From contig NZ_CP125098.1 in the NCBI RefSeq assembly GCF_030020805.1, forward strand, positions 3,371,501-3,435,500: a DNA stretch of 64,000 bases, given 5' to 3'. The stretch is from Paenibacillus sp. RC67. Lineage in GTDB: Bacteria; Bacillota; Bacilli; Paenibacillales; NBRC-103111. The notes beneath the pieces were generated by a model. The model ran no database searches. It was not told the DNA's origin and saw only the letters and a list, made by a program, of their open reading frames with translations. The first letter of the stretch is position 1; each line of letters opens with the position of its first letter. Positions 8,034-17,336 of this stretch are shown piece after piece. The position numbers and the translations under genes are program-made.

Positions 8034-10412
8034 ATGTCTGTGTTAACAAGAGTAAAGGAGTCGTTTGATTCTGGTTGGTTTTTTCATAAAGGTGATATTG
8101 CGATACCTTATGCCGTTAAAGCGGGTATGACCAAAGGCTTAACGGATTGCGGCAAAAAGGAGGATGGGGAATGGCTTGATATCGCATATGTGGATAAGGA
8201 AGCTGACCAAAGCACTTTACCTAAAGATTGGAAGTCGGTACAAATCCCTCACGATTGGGTCGTTGAGCAGAATTATGTGAATGATCCATCGATCGGATCT
8301 CGCCCGGGAAGTCACGGGTATTTACCTACTGGAGTTGGCTTTTACCGTAAGCTGTTCCATATTCCGCAAGAAGACCTGGGGCGTAAGATCAGTATCCATT
8401 TCGACGGAATTATGGGCGTCAGCACCGTTTGGATGAACGGGCACCTCCTCGGTACACATCGCAGCGGATATACCGGATTTCATTACGATATCACGGATAT
8501 CGTCAGATATGGGGACGAAGGCGCGAATGTGATCCTAGTAAAAGCGGATACGACCACTTATGAGGGCTGGTGGTACGAAGGAAGCGGCATTTATCGCCAC
8601 GTTTGGTTGCAAAAAACAGATCCGCTTCACGTAGCTCAATGGGGAACTTACATTACAACCCCGGAAGTATCCGATGAGAGTGCGTCTGTGGTAGTACGAA
8701 CGACGGTGCAGAACGATTCCGAATCCGATCGCACATGCGAGATCGTCTCAACCATTGTAGATTCGCAAGGCGTTGTCATCGCTTCGCTCTCTCAGGAAGT
8801 GACCGTCCCATGGAACAGCTCCACGGAATTAACGCAATCGCTTACAGTTCCAACCCCGCAGCGCTGGACACTGGAGAATCCTTATTTATATAAAATGTTG
8901 ACCGATATTCGCCAGAATGGTGAACTAGTTGATCAATATGAAACCACATTTGGCATACGAACCATTTTGTTTACTAGAGAAGGCTTTTACTTGAATGGAG
9001 TCAGAACCCTGTTGAAAGGGACCTGCAACCATCAGGATTTCGCTGGTGTTGGTGTTGCATTACCAGACCGATTGATTGAATACAAAATCGAGCTGCTGAA
9101 AGAAATGGGCTGCAATGCTTATCGCAGCGCGCATCATCCGCCTACTCCCGAACTTCTAGATATATGCGACCGTTTAGGCATACTCGTTATGGATGAGAAT
9201 AGGAAGCTAGACAGTACGCCGGAAGGCATCGCCAATTTAACGAGCATGCTGGTGCGCGACCGCAATCATCCATCCATCATCATTTGGAGTATGGAAAATG
9301 AAGAGATTTTGGAAGGAACAATCATGGGGGCAAGAATAGTCCGATCCCTCGTCAATGTAACCCGTAGGATAGATCCTACTCGACCTACCTTGGCGGCTAT
9401 GAATCACGGATGGAATGGAGGCGGATACAGCGAGCAAGTGGATATTGTTGGCTACAACTATGGCCAAAGAAGAGGTCAAGATGTCTCGGACTATGAGAAA
9501 TATCCTAATCGGATTATGCTGGCAAGTGAAAGTGCAAGCAGCACAACAACTCGTGGAGTTTACGCTTCGGATAAAGTAAGAGGCTACTGCCCCGCATATG
9601 ATGGCGTTCAAATGCCCGGATGGGGATATTCGGTTGAGAATGCATGGAAAGATGCGGTAGCTTATCCGTTTTTGCAAGGGATATTCCTGTGGACCGGATT
9701 TGATTATCGCGGTGAACCGACACCATATGCTTGGCCATGCATTAACTCTCATTTTGGGATTATGGACATATGCGGATTTCCGAAAGACGTATATTACTAC
9801 TTGAAATCCGTGTGGACTGAAGATCCGATGATTCATGTACTTCCTCATTGGAACTGGTTGGGGAAACAAGGAGAGCCTATAGATGTATGGGTATACAGCA
9901 ATGGAGATAGCGTCGAGCTTACCTTAAACGGAAACAGCCTGGGAAGAAAGCCGATGAATAAAAACGGGCATTTGGAATGGCAGGTTCCTTATGAACCGGG
10001 AGAGCTGGTAGCACGTGCTTACATTGGAGAACAAGAGATCGCGGTGAAAGAGGTTGCAACCACTTATGAAGCATACCAAATTCATCTGAAATGCGATCGT
10101 TCCAGCATTCATGCAGATGGCAAAGATGTAGCTATAGTTACAGTCACGATTCAAGATGATAAAGGTCGCATCGTTCCGATTGCAGACAATGAGGTGGTCT
10201 TCTCGATAGAAGGAGCTGGCACGATTCTGGGAGTAGGCAATGGGAATCCTAGCAGCCATGAACCGGATAAAGCCAAGCGCCGAAGAGCGTTTAACGGCTA
10301 CTGTCTAGCTCTCGTTCAATCTAACGGGGAGGTAGGAGAGGTCGTGCTTCATGCTGAATCGACGGGGTTGTGTTCTGCCGAATTGAAAATTGAAACTAAT
10401 GTGGGGGATTAA
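8034..10412 (+). CDS. Glycoside hydrolase family 2 (beta-galactosidase-like)
   Basis: 792 residues with the GH2 order: jelly-roll sugar-binding domain (residues ~60-200, GVGFYRKLF, WMNGHLLG), immunoglobulin-like domain, TIM barrel (~310-600), then a C-terminal beta domain (WVYSNGDSVELTLNGNSLG) and an Ig-like end. The acid/base is predicted at Glu423 in WSMENEE and the nucleophile at Glu499 in ASESASS. There is no signal peptide, so it hydrolyses an imported oligosaccharide in the cytoplasm. It is the middle gene of an operon with the binding lipoprotein upstream. Specificity (galactoside versus another hexoside) cannot be fixed by inspection. Confidence 0.9.
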   Translation: MSVLTRVKESFDSGWFFHKGDIAIPYAVKAGMTKGLTDCGKKEDGEWLDIAYVDKEADQSTLPKDWKSVQIPHDWVVEQNYVNDPSIGSRPGSHGYLPTGVGFYRKLFHIPQEDLGRKISIHFDGIMGVSTVWMNGHLLGTHRSGYTGFHYDITDIVRYGDEGANVILVKADTTTYEGWWYEGSGIYRHVWLQKTDPLHVAQWGTYITTPEVSDESASVVVRTTVQNDSESDRTCEIVSTIVDSQGVVIASLSQEVTVPWNSSTELTQSLTVPTPQRWTLENPYLYKMLTDIRQNGELVDQYETTFGIRTILFTREGFYLNGVRTLLKGTCNHQDFAGVGVALPDRLIEYKIELLKEMGCNAYRSAHHPPTPELLDICDRLGILVMDENRKLDSTPEGIANLTSMLVRDRNHPSIIIWSMENEEILEGTIMGARIVRSLVNVTRRIDPTRPTLAAMNHGWNGGGYSEQVDIVGYNYGQRRGQDVSDYEKYPNRIMLASESASSTTTRGVYASDKVRGYCPAYDGVQMPGWGYSVENAWKDAVAYPFLQGIFLWTGFDYRGEPTPYAWPCINSHFGIMDICGFPKDVYYYLKSVWTEDPMIHVLPHWNWLGKQGEPIDVWVYSNGDSVELTLNGNSLGRKPMNKNGHLEWQVPYEPGELVARAYIGEQEIAVKEVATTYEAYQIHLKCDRSSIHADGKDVAIVTVTIQDDKGRIVPIADNEVVFSIEGAGTILGVGNGNPSSHEPDKAKRRRAFNGYCLALVQSNGEVGEVVLHAESTGLCSAELKIETNVGD

Positions 10413-10415
10413 CAA

Positions 10416-13400
10416 ATGAAAAAAAGATTAACGGCTATTCTAGCATTAGCAACTGCATTTTCCATTGCAACATCGACAGCGCTTGCAGTTGACGCAGTGA
10501 AGGATACTTCGAGCTTCAACGATTTGAAGGATTTAGACACAGCAACGAAAGCAAAATATGATGAAATGATCAAAGCCGGTGTTTTCGGAGGCATGAGCGA
10601 TAGTGAGTTTGGGATCAAGCAAAAAACGACTCGTGCACAATTTGCGAAGGTGGCGGCATTAATCTTCCAGCTGAAAGTAGACAGCTCACTGAAAACATCA
10701 TCATTCTCCGATGTTAAGGCTGACGATCCAGCAAACGGCTATGCTCTGCCTTATATCGAAGCTATCTACAAAGCAGGAATCACGGAAGGTTATGAATCTG
10801 GGCAATTTAATCCGTCCGGAGAAATAACGAAAGAGCAATTGGCTGCGTTCTTGCTTAGAGGTTTAGGTCAAAATGCCGCTGCTGAATCAACTACAGGGGT
10901 TAACGATACCACAGTATCTGATTGGGCTAAGGGCTATGTTGCTCTAGCCCTCAAAAATAAGCTGCTCAATAATGGAGCTGACGGGACATTCGGAGGGACT
11001 TCCGCAGCCACTCGTGATCTTTTGCTCCTTGGGTCCTATGAAGCAAAGAAACAATACGCACCGCCAGCGGTAGCAGCCGTTACTACCGTATCCATCGTTA
11101 AAGCTGAAGCCGTTGGTGCCAAGACAATTAAAGTGACGCTGAATGGCGCGATAGCGGATACGACTAAGCTCAACATAAGCGTGACTCGTTTGGGTTCAGC
11201 AGTAACAGCTGCCCCTAAATGGAATGAGGCGAAGAACGAGGCAATTTTAACCTTGGAGAATAAGATGACCGAAGGGAAGTATACGCTTCGATTAGATCCA
11301 GTTAAAGATGGTGGTCTCACTGTAGTCAAAGAAAACGGATCTGCTGATGTAACCGTTCAAAATGAAAAACTAACGAAAATCGAATTCACTTCTGCATCAG
11401 ATGTAATTGCACAGGGAAAAAAAGTTAAAATTGATTTTAGAGCGCTGAATCAATATAACGAGCAATCTGATTTATCTGCATCGCGATTTACCATCTCAAC
11501 AAGTCCTAAGCTGACGCTTAATACTGTAGCTGGCTCTCAATCCTTTACCTTGGATTTGTATAATGCGACCCAGAAGGCCTCGAAAGGGGGATTGGAAATT
11601 TTGGATCGCGACCAGATGTTCACCGTCACCATTCTATCGGAAGAAAACACACTACAAGCGAACAAAGCATTTAAGGTCGGAGACATCCAATCTATTGCAA
11701 AGGTTGAATTGGGTGACATTCATTATCTGAAGGGTAAGACATCACTCGAACCCGGAGATAAGGCAACGATGGACTATAAAGCTTATGACCAATACGGATT
11801 TGAAGTTACTGATCTGTTTACTTTGCGCAAAAACACGACGACTTACTTTACAGGTTCAGGAGGTATTCTCCAAGGGTCTGAAGTAGATGATGACGGCAAT
11901 TCCTATAATAAGGGCTTCGCATTTATGGACGAGGACGCCGATAATGACGGAAGACCCGATCTTAAAATAACCGCAGCGGAGGTTGATAACAGAACGTTGT
12001 TCGATAATCAAGACGTTCAGCTGTCCATTATGCCTTATACAGGCGGCCAAACAGCAACTAAAAACATTAAAGTAACCGCAACCAACATTCCTTATGAGGT
12101 AACTATCGGGAGCCCTCCTAAAACGATTGCTTGGGGTGATGACGATGTATATATCCCTATCACTGTTAAAGATAAACAGGGCAATCAGCTAAGTACTGAT
12201 GATATTGTTAAAAATGCCGATGATATTCAAATTTACGGGAAAGGAACAGCCAACGTAGTAGTTGGCACCAGAGGCAGAGTGGAGACATCGGGTGCGTACC
12301 GTGGACAGATTAAAATATCAGGCTTGAAGAGCAATGCTGCGGATGAGGCTGGCAAAAAATCCGGCTCACTCACCATTGAAACTCTTGTCGGGAGAACCGG
12401 AAAGACGGCTACGTTAAGCACCAGTGTAGTGGAAAGACGTTATCCCAACACGGTATTCGTATCCGTAGTACCGAAGCCCAAGATGCTGCCATCCTTGGAT
12501 ATGGTAGACATGAAAACCGAAAATGCCTTTCGATTTAAGTATAGAGACCAATACGGCGAAGAATTTGATCGTGATTACACGGGCTACAGCGTACAATTAA
12601 CACTTGAGAGAACTGCCGGTACAGTTACAGATGCCGTATATTTCTCAAGAGGGGGATACTCACCGACTAATACAACTAACTTGAACGCAGCCAATAATAC
12701 TATCCTCCTAGATGGCGTAGACGCGTCACGTGATGGTTACAATCCTGCAGCTACTGAAATTGGATATTACCGTGACAAAGATATATTCTTTACTGCCAAT
12801 GTGGGCGATAACATGGAGGGGAGTTATCAAACAACCGCTAAATTATACAAGGGCGATAGAGCTGCTGTCACAGCAGGTAAAGCCAGCTTAGTGTCAACGG
12901 CTACAACGACAACACAGCTTATTAAGGTGAAAGAAGCTGACACCTTAAACTATGCGCTTACTCCGTTCCCTAATGGGATTTATGCAATTGATAAAATAGC
13001 GGGAACGCTACAAGGCTCTCCATCTGTTACAATTAAAGGTGTTACAACCACGGAAGGTTATTCCTTAGAAAATATGTTCTCAGGCAAAATTGAGGTCACA
13101 GCTAAAGATACCTCAGGTAACGTCGTTAAGCTGCCGAACAATTCGGTTATGTCAGTGACGGTATCCAGTCCAGCTGGAGCAGCTGCTGTTAATAAGCCCA
13201 AAGCGGATGGTGCTGTTGCGAATAACTTCGATGCATTCGGAATTCGTGGTAAAGATGTAGGAACAATTGGTATTACAGCCATGATCAAGCCTACAAATTA
13301 CGGAGGAATGAAAGCGTTATCAATTGATAAAATCCAAGTTAAGGACGATGTTCTTACTACGGCAAGCTTAGCTGCAACCTACAATGGCAAAGCTAAAATT

Positions 13401-13895
13401 ATCTGGTTATCCCAGTTAAAAGCTGGCGTTAACATATTTACCGGGAACGACACCGGCCGACTTAATCAGAAGCAAACCTTCAGTAACATTACACTGACTG
13501 ATCAATACAACAATAATACGTTTAAAAACAGCTCTGTTATCCGTGTAGCTCCTGTATTCGGTATCACCATATTTATTTCTAATATTAAATGGACTTCAGA
13601 AATTAAGCCGGGGACAGGTTATATTGCAGTAGAATCCAATATCAATGGTGTTAATAACGTGAACGGATTAACGAATGCCATCGCGCCAGTACCCGCAAAC
13701 ACGGATCCTACGGATTGGGTATTCGGTACAGTCAATCGCGTACAGTTAAATCGTGGAGATGCCAAGTACATTTACGTACCTGCAAAGGCTCCAGATGGTG
13801 TAACAAATGTTGAGATTGCATCCTTTACTGCAACGATGGTTACGGCTAGTGGAAAATCGATTTCGGTTGATGTATATCCGGATGCAAGTAAATAA
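10416..13895 (+). CDS. Large secreted S-layer-homology (SLH) surface protein
   Basis: 1159 residues. A signal peptide (MKKRLTAILALATAFS...ALA) precedes three SLH domains (residues ~35-75, ~95-145, ~155-205), which bind pyruvylated cell-wall polymer. The rest (~220-1159) is a chain of beta-sandwich Ig/BIG-like modules marked by recurring LNQYNEQ, YDQYGFEV, DQYGEEF and DQYNNNT sequences. Its ribosome binding site (GTGGGGG) lies inside the GH2 3' end and the start is 4 bases past that stop, so translation is coupled. It could be an S-layer subunit or a surface adhesin; its place beside a sugar-uptake gene suggests a role in holding or shaping access to the polysaccharide. Confidence 0.88.
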   Translation: MKKRLTAILALATAFSIATSTALAVDAVKDTSSFNDLKDLDTATKAKYDEMIKAGVFGGMSDSEFGIKQKTTRAQFAKVAALIFQLKVDSSLKTSSFSDVKADDPANGYALPYIEAIYKAGITEGYESGQFNPSGEITKEQLAAFLLRGLGQNAAAESTTGVNDTTVSDWAKGYVALALKNKLLNNGADGTFGGTSAATRDLLLLGSYEAKKQYAPPAVAAVTTVSIVKAEAVGAKTIKVTLNGAIADTTKLNISVTRLGSAVTAAPKWNEAKNEAILTLENKMTEGKYTLRLDPVKDGGLTVVKENGSADVTVQNEKLTKIEFTSASDVIAQGKKVKIDFRALNQYNEQSDLSASRFTISTSPKLTLNTVAGSQSFTLDLYNATQKASKGGLEILDRDQMFTVTILSEENTLQANKAFKVGDIQSIAKVELGDIHYLKGKTSLEPGDKATMDYKAYDQYGFEVTDLFTLRKNTTTYFTGSGGILQGSEVDDDGNSYNKGFAFMDEDADNDGRPDLKITAAEVDNRTLFDNQDVQLSIMPYTGGQTATKNIKVTATNIPYEVTIGSPPKTIAWGDDDVYIPITVKDKQGNQLSTDDIVKNADDIQIYGKGTANVVVGTRGRVETSGAYRGQIKISGLKSNAADEAGKKSGSLTIETLVGRTGKTATLSTSVVERRYPNTVFVSVVPKPKMLPSLDMVDMKTENAFRFKYRDQYGEEFDRDYTGYSVQLTLERTAGTVTDAVYFSRGGYSPTNTTNLNAANNTILLDGVDASRDGYNPAATEIGYYRDKDIFFTANVGDNMEGSYQTTAKLYKGDRAAVTAGKASLVSTATTTTQLIKVKEADTLNYALTPFPNGIYAIDKIAGTLQGSPSVTIKGVTTTEGYSLENMFSGKIEVTAKDTSGNVVKLPNNSVMSVTVSSPAGAAAVNKPKADGAVANNFDAFGIRGKDVGTIGITAMIKPTNYGGMKALSIDKIQVKDDVLTTASLAATYNGKAKIIWLSQLKAGVNIFTGNDTGRLNQKQTFSNITLTDQYNNNTFKNSSVIRVAPVFGITIFISNIKWTSEIKPGTGYIAVESNINGVNNVNGLTNAIAPVPANTDPTDWVFGTVNRVQLNRGDAKYIYVPAKAPDGVTNVEIASFTATMVTASGKSISVDVYPDASK

Positions 13896-13915
13896 GAATA
13901 ACTTGTAGTAGAAAG

Positions 13916-13949
13916 CAGTTGGCTAAGGAGACCTTAACCAGCTGTTTTT
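13916..13949 (+). terminator. Terminator of the SBP-GH2-SLH operon
   Basis: CAGTTGGCTAAGG and CCTTAACCAGCTG pair along 13 positions with one mismatch and one wobble around an AGA loop, followed by TTTTTAATTTC. Confidence 0.9.
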
Positions 13950-14198
13950 AATTTCTATTAAAAATGAATCGAACTGAAAGCTTGAATATATAGCCATTTA
14001 GAGGGATTTATGTAAGTCGATAGAATATATTATGTCAGTATACCTTAACGTTCTTTATTTTATTAACAACCCAAACCCAAAGAGGGAGGCCATAAAACTG
14101 TATTTGGCAAAGTAGTTTTTTAGCTGCGAACGGCTGTCGACAACACAGTTTAGGTGTATAAGAGTTCTGAATATGTCTAGAATCAAAGGAGAATCAAG
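13950..14198 (+). other. Spacer before the APH-like gene
   Basis: AT-rich non-coding DNA with no recognised structured RNA. It supplies the leader and the AAAGGAGAA ribosome binding site of the next gene. No clear sigma-A promoter was identified by eye. Confidence 0.5.
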
Positions 14199-15131
14199 AT
14201 GCATTTATTTCAAAAAGATATTTATGATTGGAAATCATGGAGTGCCGTATATCAATCACTTGATGATTTTCGATTGCTAATAGAAGCTATATTCGAGAAG
14301 GAGCAGTTTCATGGCTATGATCAAATCTCTCATTTAACCCCTGGAACCAATGCGGTTTTTAAAGCAGGGAAATACGTTATTAAAATATTTGCCCCGAAAG
14401 AATCTGGTGCAAATCCGGATGACGATTACAATGCCGAGCTCCAATCCATGGGAAGAGCACTTCAATCGGGAATTCGAGCCCCTCGACTTATTGCCGCATC
14501 CAGTGTATCAGACAAGTATGTATTCAACTATTTAATCATGGAGTATATTGAAGGTCAGGCAGCAGGTGATGCGCTTAAGGAATATACCATGGAGCAAAAG
14601 CAAATGTTCATTCGCAAACTTAATCAGCATCTGTATACGATGAATCGTAAGCCGCTTGAAAAAGTAGATGAAGCATTTATCAAAGAAAGAGCCATTCATA
14701 ACTCGAGATGGAACCGTTATTCTTCTTCAATCAGGTCGCAAATTATGGAGATTATCAATCAATACGAATGGTCGGAGTACGTTTATGTACACGGCGACCT
14801 TACTGCAGATAATATCATTGTAGATAAACATAATGAGATATATATCATCGATTTCGCTGACAGCATTATCGCGCCTGCGGAATATGAATATCCACCTATC
14901 ATATTCGATTTATTCGATTCGGATAAGGAGCTTGTTCATGAATTTATGCAGGGAAGAAACGATGATGATTTTATAGAAAACCTATTTATGGGAACGCTGC
15001 TTCATGATTTTGGCGGAGATTTTGTAAAGAAAATGGTTGAACAATGGTCTGATAAAAGGGCTGAGGAGCTTAGCGATATTTATGAGTTCAAAAAAATGAT
15101 ACATGATTATTTACAATATAAGCAGCGATAA
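14199..15131 (+). CDS. APH/choline-kinase-fold phosphotransferase
   Basis: 310 residues of the aminoglycoside phosphotransferase-like kinase fold. The catalytic loop is VYVHGDLTADNIIV (Brenner motif) and the Mg-binding motif is IIDFADS; an amino-lobe Lys for ATP lies in KYVIKIF and the hinge region in LIMEYIEG. It transfers phosphate from ATP to a small hydroxylated substrate. The family includes antibiotic-inactivating enzymes and metabolite kinases, and nothing here separates them. The ATG at 14199 has AAAGGAGAA upstream. It is transcribed alone, ahead of an efflux cassette. Confidence 0.82.
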   Translation: MHLFQKDIYDWKSWSAVYQSLDDFRLLIEAIFEKEQFHGYDQISHLTPGTNAVFKAGKYVIKIFAPKESGANPDDDYNAELQSMGRALQSGIRAPRLIAASSVSDKYVFNYLIMEYIEGQAAGDALKEYTMEQKQMFIRKLNQHLYTMNRKPLEKVDEAFIKERAIHNSRWNRYSSSIRSQIMEIINQYEWSEYVYVHGDLTADNIIVDKHNEIYIIDFADSIIAPAEYEYPPIIFDLFDSDKELVHEFMQGRNDDDFIENLFMGTLLHDFGGDFVKKMVEQWSDKRAEELSDIYEFKKMIHDYLQYKQR

Positions 15132-15134
15132 TAA

Positions 15135-15158
15135 AGGACACCTCAAAAGGGTGTCCTT
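15135..15158 (+). terminator. Hairpin after the APH-like gene (left copy of a twin)
   Basis: AGGACACC and GGTGTCCT arms with a TCAAAA loop. The T tract is poor on this strand. The 24-base sequence is repeated with one change at 17224-17247. Confidence 0.65.
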
Positions 15159-15245
15159 CGTCCAATGTAAACTGTGCTTTTATATTCGTTCGAAGCCTAT
15201 CAGGCTTCCCTTTGGGACGAGTATATTTAACCTAAAATTTTAATA

Positions 15246-15278
15246 TTGTTGAAATAGAAACAAAAATTTAATATAATA
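15246..15278 (+). promoter_or_regulatory. MarR gene promoter with overlapping operator
   Basis: TTGAAA (15249-15254) and TATAAT (15272-15277) are spaced by 17 bases. The 18-bp element TTGTT-N8-AACAA (15246-15263) covers the -35 region. The same element with identical spacing recurs at the downstream efflux promoter, pointing to MarR autoregulation. Confidence 0.7.
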
Positions 15279-15311
15279 TTGTCGCTGCACCAACGGGTGG
15301 GAGGATAGGCC

Positions 15312-15791
15312 ATGAACAAAGAAGATCAGGTCATAATGGGTTTCAGGGACTTATATAACAAGCTGGTTTTGCTTAATAAGGATAAGATGGAAGACAGTCT
15401 TAAGGGCTATAAGCCTTCTGAAGTACATTGCATCGAATACATTGAAAGAAATGTAGATTCCAACGTGACCAAACTTGCGGAGTCCTTTTATATGACTCGC
15501 GGTGCTATAAGTAAATTAACTAAGAAGCTCATAAAAAAAGGCCTTATCGAAAGCTACCAGAAGTCGGATAACAAGAAAGAAATTTATTTTAGGCTTACTG
15601 AGCAAGGGAAAGTAATTTATAACATCCATGAAGACCTGCACAAAGAGTTTCAAGAGCGGGATAAAGCCGTATTTGAGCAGGTAACCGAGGAACAATTTGA
15701 CAGTATGCTTAGCTTTGTGGAAAAGTATAGTAGGCATTTGGATGCAGAAATAAAGAAACAGGGTATAGAGAGTCGGAATAAATTTGAATAA
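15312..15791 (+). CDS. MarR-family transcriptional regulator of the adjacent efflux gene
   Basis: 159 residues with the MarR winged helix: recognition-helix segment AESFYMTRGAISKLTKKL and wing KGLIESYQKSDNKKEIYFRLTEQG, flanked by helices for dimerisation. GGGAGGA precedes the ATG at good distance. It lies 145 bases upstream of an MFS exporter on the same strand, and both promoters carry the same inverted repeat, so it most likely represses itself and the exporter until an inducing compound binds. Confidence 0.92.
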   Translation: MNKEDQVIMGFRDLYNKLVLLNKDKMEDSLKGYKPSEVHCIEYIERNVDSNVTKLAESFYMTRGAISKLTKKLIKKGLIESYQKSDNKKEIYFRLTEQGKVIYNIHEDLHKEFQERDKAVFEQVTEEQFDSMLSFVEKYSRHLDAEIKKQGIESRNKFE

Positions 15792-15808
15792 TGAATATGA
15801 AACCACAG

Positions 15809-15843
15809 GCAGTCCAACTCTATTGAGAACGGGCTGCTTTTTT
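15809..15843 (+). terminator. Terminator between MarR and the MFS gene
   Basis: GCAGTCC (15809-15815) pairs with GGGCTGC (15831-15837), followed by a run of six T. The regulator and exporter therefore have separate transcripts despite shared control. Confidence 0.8.
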
Positions 15844-15855
15844 ATTGTTATTAAT

Positions 15856-15909
15856 TTGTTGACAAGGAAACAAAATCACGATACGATAAATATGTTTCCA
15901 AGGAAATAA
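15856..15909 (+). promoter_or_regulatory. Efflux promoter with two MarR-type boxes
   Basis: TTGACA (15859-15864) and TACGAT (15882-15887) with a 17-base spacer. Box one, TTGTT-GACAAGGA-AACAA (15856-15873), covers the -35 element. Box two, ATGTT-TCCAAGGA-AATAA (15892-15909), covers the start region and contains the palindrome TTTCCAAGGAAA. Both have the arm-N8-arm layout of the box at the MarR promoter. Confidence 0.7.
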
Positions 15910-15936
15910 AACCGTAACTTTTGAGGGGAGAATTAA

Positions 15937-17172
15937 ATGTTCAAATCTAAATCACACAATGAACAGAACACAGAACAAACCGTAGATAAACACGCTTTAA
16001 TATTCGGTCTTATCTCTGTGTTTCTTTGCGGAATAGGCTTCAGTATCATAGCACCTGTCGTCCCATTCTTAGTACAGCCTTATACAAGCAATCCGGGAGA
16101 ACAAGCTATAGTTGTTACGCTGCTTACCTCTGTTTATGCATTCTGCGTGTTTTTTGCGGCCCCGGTACTTGGGGCTTTGAGCGACAAATATGGCCGCCGT
16201 CCATTACTCTTAGTATGCCTTTTGGGTTCTGCAATCGGGTATTTCGTTTTTGGCATAGGAGGAGCTCTATGGGTCCTATTTGTTGGGCGCATAATTGAAG
16301 GTATAACAGGCGGGAGCATAGGCACGATCTTCGCATATTTTGCAGACATCATTCCTCCAGAACAGAGAACCAAATACTTTGGATGGGTGAGTGCGGTTGT
16401 AGGTGTAGGCACCGTCATTGGGCCAACTCTAGGCGGATTACTTGCCAAGTTTGGTTATTCTGTACCCATGTATTTTGGAGCAATCATAACTTTATTGAAT
16501 GTAGTTTATGGATTCTTTTTTATGCCTGAGAGCCTTGACAAGAATAATAGACTGAAGGAGATTACCTTTGTAAGACTAAATCCACTTTCACAGCTTGCAA
16601 ACCTGCTTTCCATGAAAAGCATAAAAAGGCTGCTTGTCTCAGCGTTCTTACTTTGGATACCCAACGGATCTTTACAGGCCGTTTTTTCACAATTTACAAT
16701 GGATACTTTCAGTTGGAAGCCTGCACTAATCGGACTTATGTTTTCCATTATGGGCGTCCAAGACATCATTTCACAAGGTTTCATAATGCCAAGGCTGTTG
16801 ACAAAACTAAATGATAAACAGATAGCAATTCTTGGAATGGTTTCGGAGATTATAGGTTACAGTCTTATTGCAGCTTCGGCTTTGTTCTCATTCTATCCTC
16901 TTCTTATCGCAGGAATGTTTATATTTGGTTTTGGTGATTCGATCTTTGGCCCTTCATTCAATGGGATGCTTTCCAAATCTGTCGATTCTAGTGAACAAGG
17001 AAGGATTCAAGGAGGCAGCCAATCTATTCAGGCTTTAGCAAGAATGATTGGGCCTATCATTGGAGGCTATATCTATGTATCACTTGGTCATGCCGCACCC
17101 GCTGTTATGGGTATGATCCTTATAGCAGCGGCAATACCAGTTCTATATAAGAGAACGCATGTAAATATGTAA
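15937..17172 (+). CDS. MFS exporter, TetA-like DHA1 family
   Basis: 411 residues with 12 predicted helices. Motif A reads GALSDKYGRRP and motif C (VGTVIGPTLGG) lies in helix 5, as in TetA-type proton antiporters. The amino end has a 20-residue hydrophilic lead. It is under a promoter with two MarR-type boxes, so it should be derepressed by the compound sensed by that regulator. The drug substrate is unknown; tetracycline-class export is a possibility only by family resemblance. Confidence 0.88.
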   Translation: MFKSKSHNEQNTEQTVDKHALIFGLISVFLCGIGFSIIAPVVPFLVQPYTSNPGEQAIVVTLLTSVYAFCVFFAAPVLGALSDKYGRRPLLLVCLLGSAIGYFVFGIGGALWVLFVGRIIEGITGGSIGTIFAYFADIIPPEQRTKYFGWVSAVVGVGTVIGPTLGGLLAKFGYSVPMYFGAIITLLNVVYGFFFMPESLDKNNRLKEITFVRLNPLSQLANLLSMKSIKRLLVSAFLLWIPNGSLQAVFSQFTMDTFSWKPALIGLMFSIMGVQDIISQGFIMPRLLTKLNDKQIAILGMVSEIIGYSLIAASALFSFYPLLIAGMFIFGFGDSIFGPSFNGMLSKSVDSSEQGRIQGGSQSIQALARMIGPIIGGYIYVSLGHAAPAVMGMILIAAAIPVLYKRTHVNM

Positions 17173-17223
17173 ACTACCTACTTTCTTTAAGCAAATATCC
17201 ACCTTCATTTTCGATTACAGAGG

Positions 17224-17258
17224 AGGACACTTCAAAAGGGTGTCCTTTATTTTTTTTG
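17224..17258 (+). terminator. Terminator of the MFS exporter (right copy of a twin)
   Basis: AGGACAC and GTGTCCT arms followed by TTATTTTTTTT. It matches the hairpin at 15135-15158 in 23 of 24 positions, but here has a proper T tract. Confidence 0.85.
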
Positions 17259-17336
17259 TGCCAAATATGCATAAATTTGGTTTTTATAAAGAGAATAACC
17301 TACATCAGTCATCTTTAAGTAAGCAGGTGGAATCTC

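Noticed and set aside
9237-9869. 210-codon open frame on the minus strand
   Set aside because: Lies wholly inside the GH2 gene, has no ribosome binding site and no recognisable protein features; antisense shadow.
17250-17336. Sigma-G promoter for the ger operon
   Set aside because: No pair resembling the sigma-G consensus with correct spacing could be fixed; TGCATA lacks a matching -10 partner.
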